This document shows positions 61,130 through 64,000 of a stretch of 64,000 bases of DNA, piece by piece. Positions within the stretch are counted from its first letter, which is position 1. Every line of letters starts with the position of its first letter. The notes below the pieces were generated by a model. It was given only the letters and a program-made list of their open reading frames with translations, searched no databases and was not told the DNA's origin. The DNA is from Sequoia sempervirens (lineage: Eukaryota > Streptophyta > Pinopsida > Cupressales > Cupressaceae), in contig VDFB02373365.1 of NCBI GenBank assembly GCA_007258455.2, positions 222,369,353 to 222,433,352 on the forward strand, read 5' to 3'. Position numbers and translations under genes: made by a program.

Positions 61130-61641
61130 TATTAGGAATTGCATGTAGAAAATATCAATTAAACGAAAATAAATATTAAACAAAGGAATGAAAATACACA
61201 AAAATAATAACAAAGAGAATTTTTAACATGGTTCACCCAAACTTGAGTTACATCACCAATAGAGAGTCCAATATTATTATCCAGCAAATCAAATTGATTA
61301 CAACTAGTAATCCTTGCAACTCAATACTGTTGCAAATGCTACAATATAATATAAACGAAAAACATAACCCTTAGCCATTTTATCAAGACTTATGTCAATT
61401 ACAAAATAGGGTTTTTTTTATGTCGACCAATAGAAAAATAACTCTCGACACCTTTATAAAATAATAAAAGTCATTTGAGGTTTCATGGGCGCTGCCCTTG
61501 AGCCCCCATGAGGGCACTACCCCTTGACCCCGTCTTGGGGCGCTACCCCCAACCCCCCATTGAATAATTTGGGGGGAAACCACACCGATAAAAGTGGGGA
61601 AAATTTAACCTCTAAGTATGATTAGGCTTCATATAACAACA
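61130..61641 (-). repeat. C1 5' LTR with G-rich tandem block
   Basis: 512 bases. Between 61488 and 61575 it carries three degenerate units of about 25-32 bases (GGGCGCTGCCCTTGAGCCCC and relatives). On the minus strand this gives GGGGGG, GGGGG, GGGG runs, a strong local GC island. Confidence 0.9.
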
Positions 61642-62352
61642 CAGGGGAAAACAAGGAGCACTAGGCAAGATAAGGTTAGGAAAGGGTAATAAAATAGGAG
61701 TTGTTTGTTGTTGCCTATTGTTCCTTGTATTCTAGGTGTGTGCAATGGTATTATAACCCATTTGTTGTGAAGCTTTACCATCGTCAAGAAAATTCTTTTT
61801 TTTTATGGTTCAAGGATAAGAAGGATTTGTTTTGAATTTGAGGTTTTTGTGAAGGAGGGTAAATTATAAGTTGTGGTGTGATTGTGTTAATGTCTTTTTG
61901 TTTTTATTTTTCATAACAAGCCTTAGTGGATGAACTTTGTGAGATGAATTCCTCAAGGGTTTCATCTAGCATGTCAAATTCATCACTACTAAAAGGATTG
62001 AGGGATAGGTTAACTTTGAAAGGAAATTTGACATAACTTTGCCTTCCCTAAGGGTCTTGTTTGATTTTTTTGTTTCTTTTGTCCTTTTTTTTTATTTTAT
62101 AATGAATGCAAAATGTAAAATAACTTATCTATTGATGCAATAAGGTGAAAAATGTAGAATTTTAGTGCTACCTTTAACTGAAATATGTAATAAATTATTT
62201 TCCCAATGTTGCCAAATATATCTAAATAAAAAATAAATTGAATGCAAAGACAATCTATTTCAGACAACTACTTCTCAAATCTTAGAACAGAGACAAAAAA
62301 GCTTATCAGAAACTAAAAAAAAATAAAAATTTTGTTGTCTCAAGGTGTACAA

Positions 62353-62497
62353 GGACTCATTCACCACTAAAGGTGAATGGGTCCCAGTCTAGGTTTTTAT
62401 AGAGAACAAAAAGTCGCATAAAACACCAAAAAACACACAGAAGCCTTGGTGATCAGGGTGTATAGGGACTCATTCACCACTAAAGGTGAATGGGTCC
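62353..62497. repeat. two perfect hairpins in G3 leader
   Basis: 62353-62384 and 62466-62497 both have inner arms CATTCACC and GGTGAATG with loop ACTAAA, 113 bases apart. They are outside the LTR, between primer site and coding region. Confidence 0.9.
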
Positions 62498-62900
62498 TAG
62501 TTTTAGGGTTTTCTAAGTTTGATTTTAGTTTTCCTGAGTTATTTCTATGTATTTGTTGTCTCATATTTGTAATAGTGAATTCTGTAATAGATTTTCCAGA
62601 TATGGAGTCTCTAAATGAAACTTTTACTAAGGTTAAATGATGAATAAGATGACCAAATCTAGAATGAAATTTGAATCTAAATGTTTGAATGATAATCTCA
62701 ATGTGAAAAATATGTAAAACTAAATCAAATCTAAAGCACTTTTTCTATTTTTTTATGAATATAAGCAAAGCAAACATGAAATTTTACCCTAAATGCAATG
62801 TTCACTAATGCACAATGAAGAAACCCTAAATGCAATGCAAATCTAATGAAAACTAGGATCTAGGGTTTTAATGCACTTCAAATCAGAAATTAAGATGTTT

Positions 62901-62922
62901 AAAGGGGTGGGGCTCAGCAAAA
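62901..62922 (-). other. G3 putative primer-binding site
   Basis: Minus strand TTTTGCTGAGCCCCACCCC directly after the LTR end CA. It resembles the G2 site (TTTTGGTGAACC) with substitutions. Confidence 0.45.
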
Positions 62923-64000
62923 TGAAACATAGTAAAAGAGAGGAGACTATGATACCTAACCCCCTTTTTCTAGGTTATACTTTCATTCAAAAGATGAGAT
63001 CCAAGAACCTTGAAATAACTATCAACCCAAGAGGTGAATTAATTCAAGATTTAGGGATCTTGCAATCTCTCCTTTATGCAAGGACGAGGTAGTGAGATAA
63101 ATCACAATTTGGGAAGAAGAAATTGAACTAACAAATAAACCCTAATTCTAGGTCTAACACATGTAATGCATGAATCTAGCACAAAACAAGAAGAAAATAT
63201 AACTTTTTTGGAAAAACAGGGAGTAGATAATGTTGTGCACCTAATCAAACTTTCCTTTTTGAAGTGCTAACAGGGACTCATTCGCCACTAAAGGTGACTA
63301 GGTCCTGGTAGGCATGTTTAGAGAGTTATGAATCTAAAACTGAAGCTTGTATAGTCTAGGATCTATTTCCCCTCAAACCTTAACAGGGACTCATTTTCCA
63401 CTAAAGGTGAATGGGTCTTCTTAGGTCCTTCTGGAAAAATATAAATCTAATCTTCAACTTCCAGTTATGAACTCCTTTGCACCTTGAAATTCTTGCTTTC
63501 AGATCTGGATTTGCTAATAATCTACAAGACAAATTTTGTAGCTTGTTAGTGGATAGGGGTTTGCCTCATTCAAATCCCTTGTTGGTAATTAAACCTTTGA
63601 TGATGAATGAAAATATAAAACATGTAATGTGTACAATCCTAATCTTAAGTGTCTAAGATTAAGATCCCTAAGAATGTAAAGGAAATTATATTCAATTGTG
63701 TTAGAATAGAACCCTAAAATGAAACATTAACAATGCAGGTGACCTACTATAGAAGATCCCAAATCCTCTCAATAAATCACAAATCTGAATATACCTCTCT
63801 TTATGCTAAAATTAGGATGATCATAGAAGATGGAATCACTTAGGAAACAAGTCCTTAGGCTTGTTGTATGTCTTGTACATCTCCCAAAACCTAGAATTCC
63901 TCATGATTCTCCATAGGTATTTATCATCAACCCTTCACTAATGTGTTATCTTTGACAAAAAATGAGCTTGAAGACTTGTAATGTTGCTCCAAACTTCACT
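62923..64000 (-). repeat. G3 5' LTR, cut by the window end
   Basis: Partner of 34314-35301, with an extra block near 63830-63950 that is also present in inverted form in the G2 LTR (40010-40080). That shows the block is ancestral and was lost from the other G3 LTR. Confidence 0.88.
63274..63418. repeat. two hairpins in G3 5' LTR
   Basis: 63274-63305 (GGACTCATTCGCC and GGTGACTAGGTCC) and 63387-63418 (GGACTCATTTTCC and GGTGAATGGGTCT). Both are less well paired than their partners at 34667-34809. Confidence 0.8.

Larger units (their letters stand above)
56540..61641 (-). mobile_element. C1: Tork/Tnt1-like Ty1/copia element nested in G3
   Basis: 5,102 bases. LTRs 56540-56978 (3') and 61130-61641 (5') begin on the minus strand TGTTGTTATATGG and end ATTCCTAACA or, mutated, ATTCCTAATA. 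Flanks TAGGG (56535-56539) and CAGGG (61642-61646) are a target duplication with one change. The initiator-Met primer site and a polypurine tract are in place. One polyprotein region spans 61063-57107. By eye its sequence matches the Tnt1/Tork lineage. It is the least decayed element in the window. Confidence 0.93.
61642..62922 (-). other. G3 leader and N-terminal coding remnant
   Basis: Read leftward from the 5' LTR: leader with two hairpins, then (62030-61900) a coding remnant NPFSSDEFDMLDETLEEFIS and STKACYEK, matching the short segment of G2. Then comes a Gln-rich linker up to C1. No gag core is present here either. Confidence 0.65.
34314..64000 (-). mobile_element. G3: Tat-type element, minus strand, split by G2 and C1, runs off the window
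   Basis: The 3' LTR (34314-36051) and the incomplete 5' LTR (62923-64000) match each other. Between them, read leftward, are a primer-site-like segment, leader with hairpins, a short N-terminal coding segment, protease, G-patch-like linker, RT, RNase H, integrase, spacer, an antisense PMD gene (plus strand) and a polypurine tract. G2 inserted just after the integrase stop and C1 inserted before the protease. Without these inserts G3 would be about 12-13 kb. LTRs and coding regions show it is the same family as G2. It is more decayed than G2. The base before 34314 is the end of copy B; the second target duplicate is outside the window. Confidence 0.88.

Noticed and set aside
34667..63418. Hairpin repeats as a CRISPR-like array
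   Set aside because: Spacing is irregular, most copies are paired across LTRs, there are no unique spacers of even length and no cas genes. The setting is plant retrotransposon DNA.
34314..64000. The 1-kb direct repeat at 34.3 kb and 62.9 kb as a tandem segmental duplication
   Set aside because: Boundaries end in TG and CA with a polypurine tract and primer-site position adjoining them, which identifies LTRs of G3.

Overview
This window is repetitive nuclear DNA from a seed plant with a large genome, possibly a gymnosperm (inferred; nothing here fixes the species). It is AT-rich and visibly poor in CpG. It is built almost entirely of LTR retrotransposons inserted into one another. I see no intact cellular gene, rRNA, tRNA or CRISPR array.

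Layout: (1) 1-6465 is old AT-rich DNA holding part of a degraded LTR (copy A, minus strand) and a candidate terminal-inverted-repeat element (5660-6457). (2) 6466-26849 is element G1, a 20.4-kb Ty3/gypsy Tat-type retrotransposon. It has both LTRs, a perfect GATGT target duplication, a long leader carrying a nested solo LTR (9553-10796), decayed gag and pol, and an antisense gene of the plant mobile domain (PMD) family. (3) 26850-34313 is the rest of copy A, a gene-poor stretch, one unrecognised coding relic (31305-32160) and a second old LTR (copy B, plus strand). (4) From 34314 past the window end lies element G3, a minus-strand Tat-type element. It is split by G2 (39414-51928, the same family in plus orientation, 12.5 kb, both LTRs) and by C1 (56540-61641, a nearly complete Tork/Tnt1-like Ty1/copia element on the minus strand).

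G1, G2 and G3 share one plan: LTR, leader, pol with protease, RT, RNase H, a second RNase H and integrase, then a PMD gene on the opposite strand, polypurine tract and LTR. In all three the antisense gene has at least one apparent intron, which can persist because the sense genomic RNA does not expose those splice sites. G2 and G3 lack any recognisable gag core, and so look like a pol-bearing but gag-less family. They also carry a dispersed family of about 33-base hairpins (16 copies) at matching places: upstream of the LTR TATA box, downstream of it, and in the leader. At least one pair of copies shows matched changes on both arms.

All coding regions are decayed. In the 99-bp repeats of G1 gag, stop codons sit where sister repeats have CAA or CAG, which points to C-to-T decay. 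Relative ages: LTR copies A and B came first, then G1 into A and G3 into B, then G2 and C1 into G3. Identities are by eye; alignments were not run.
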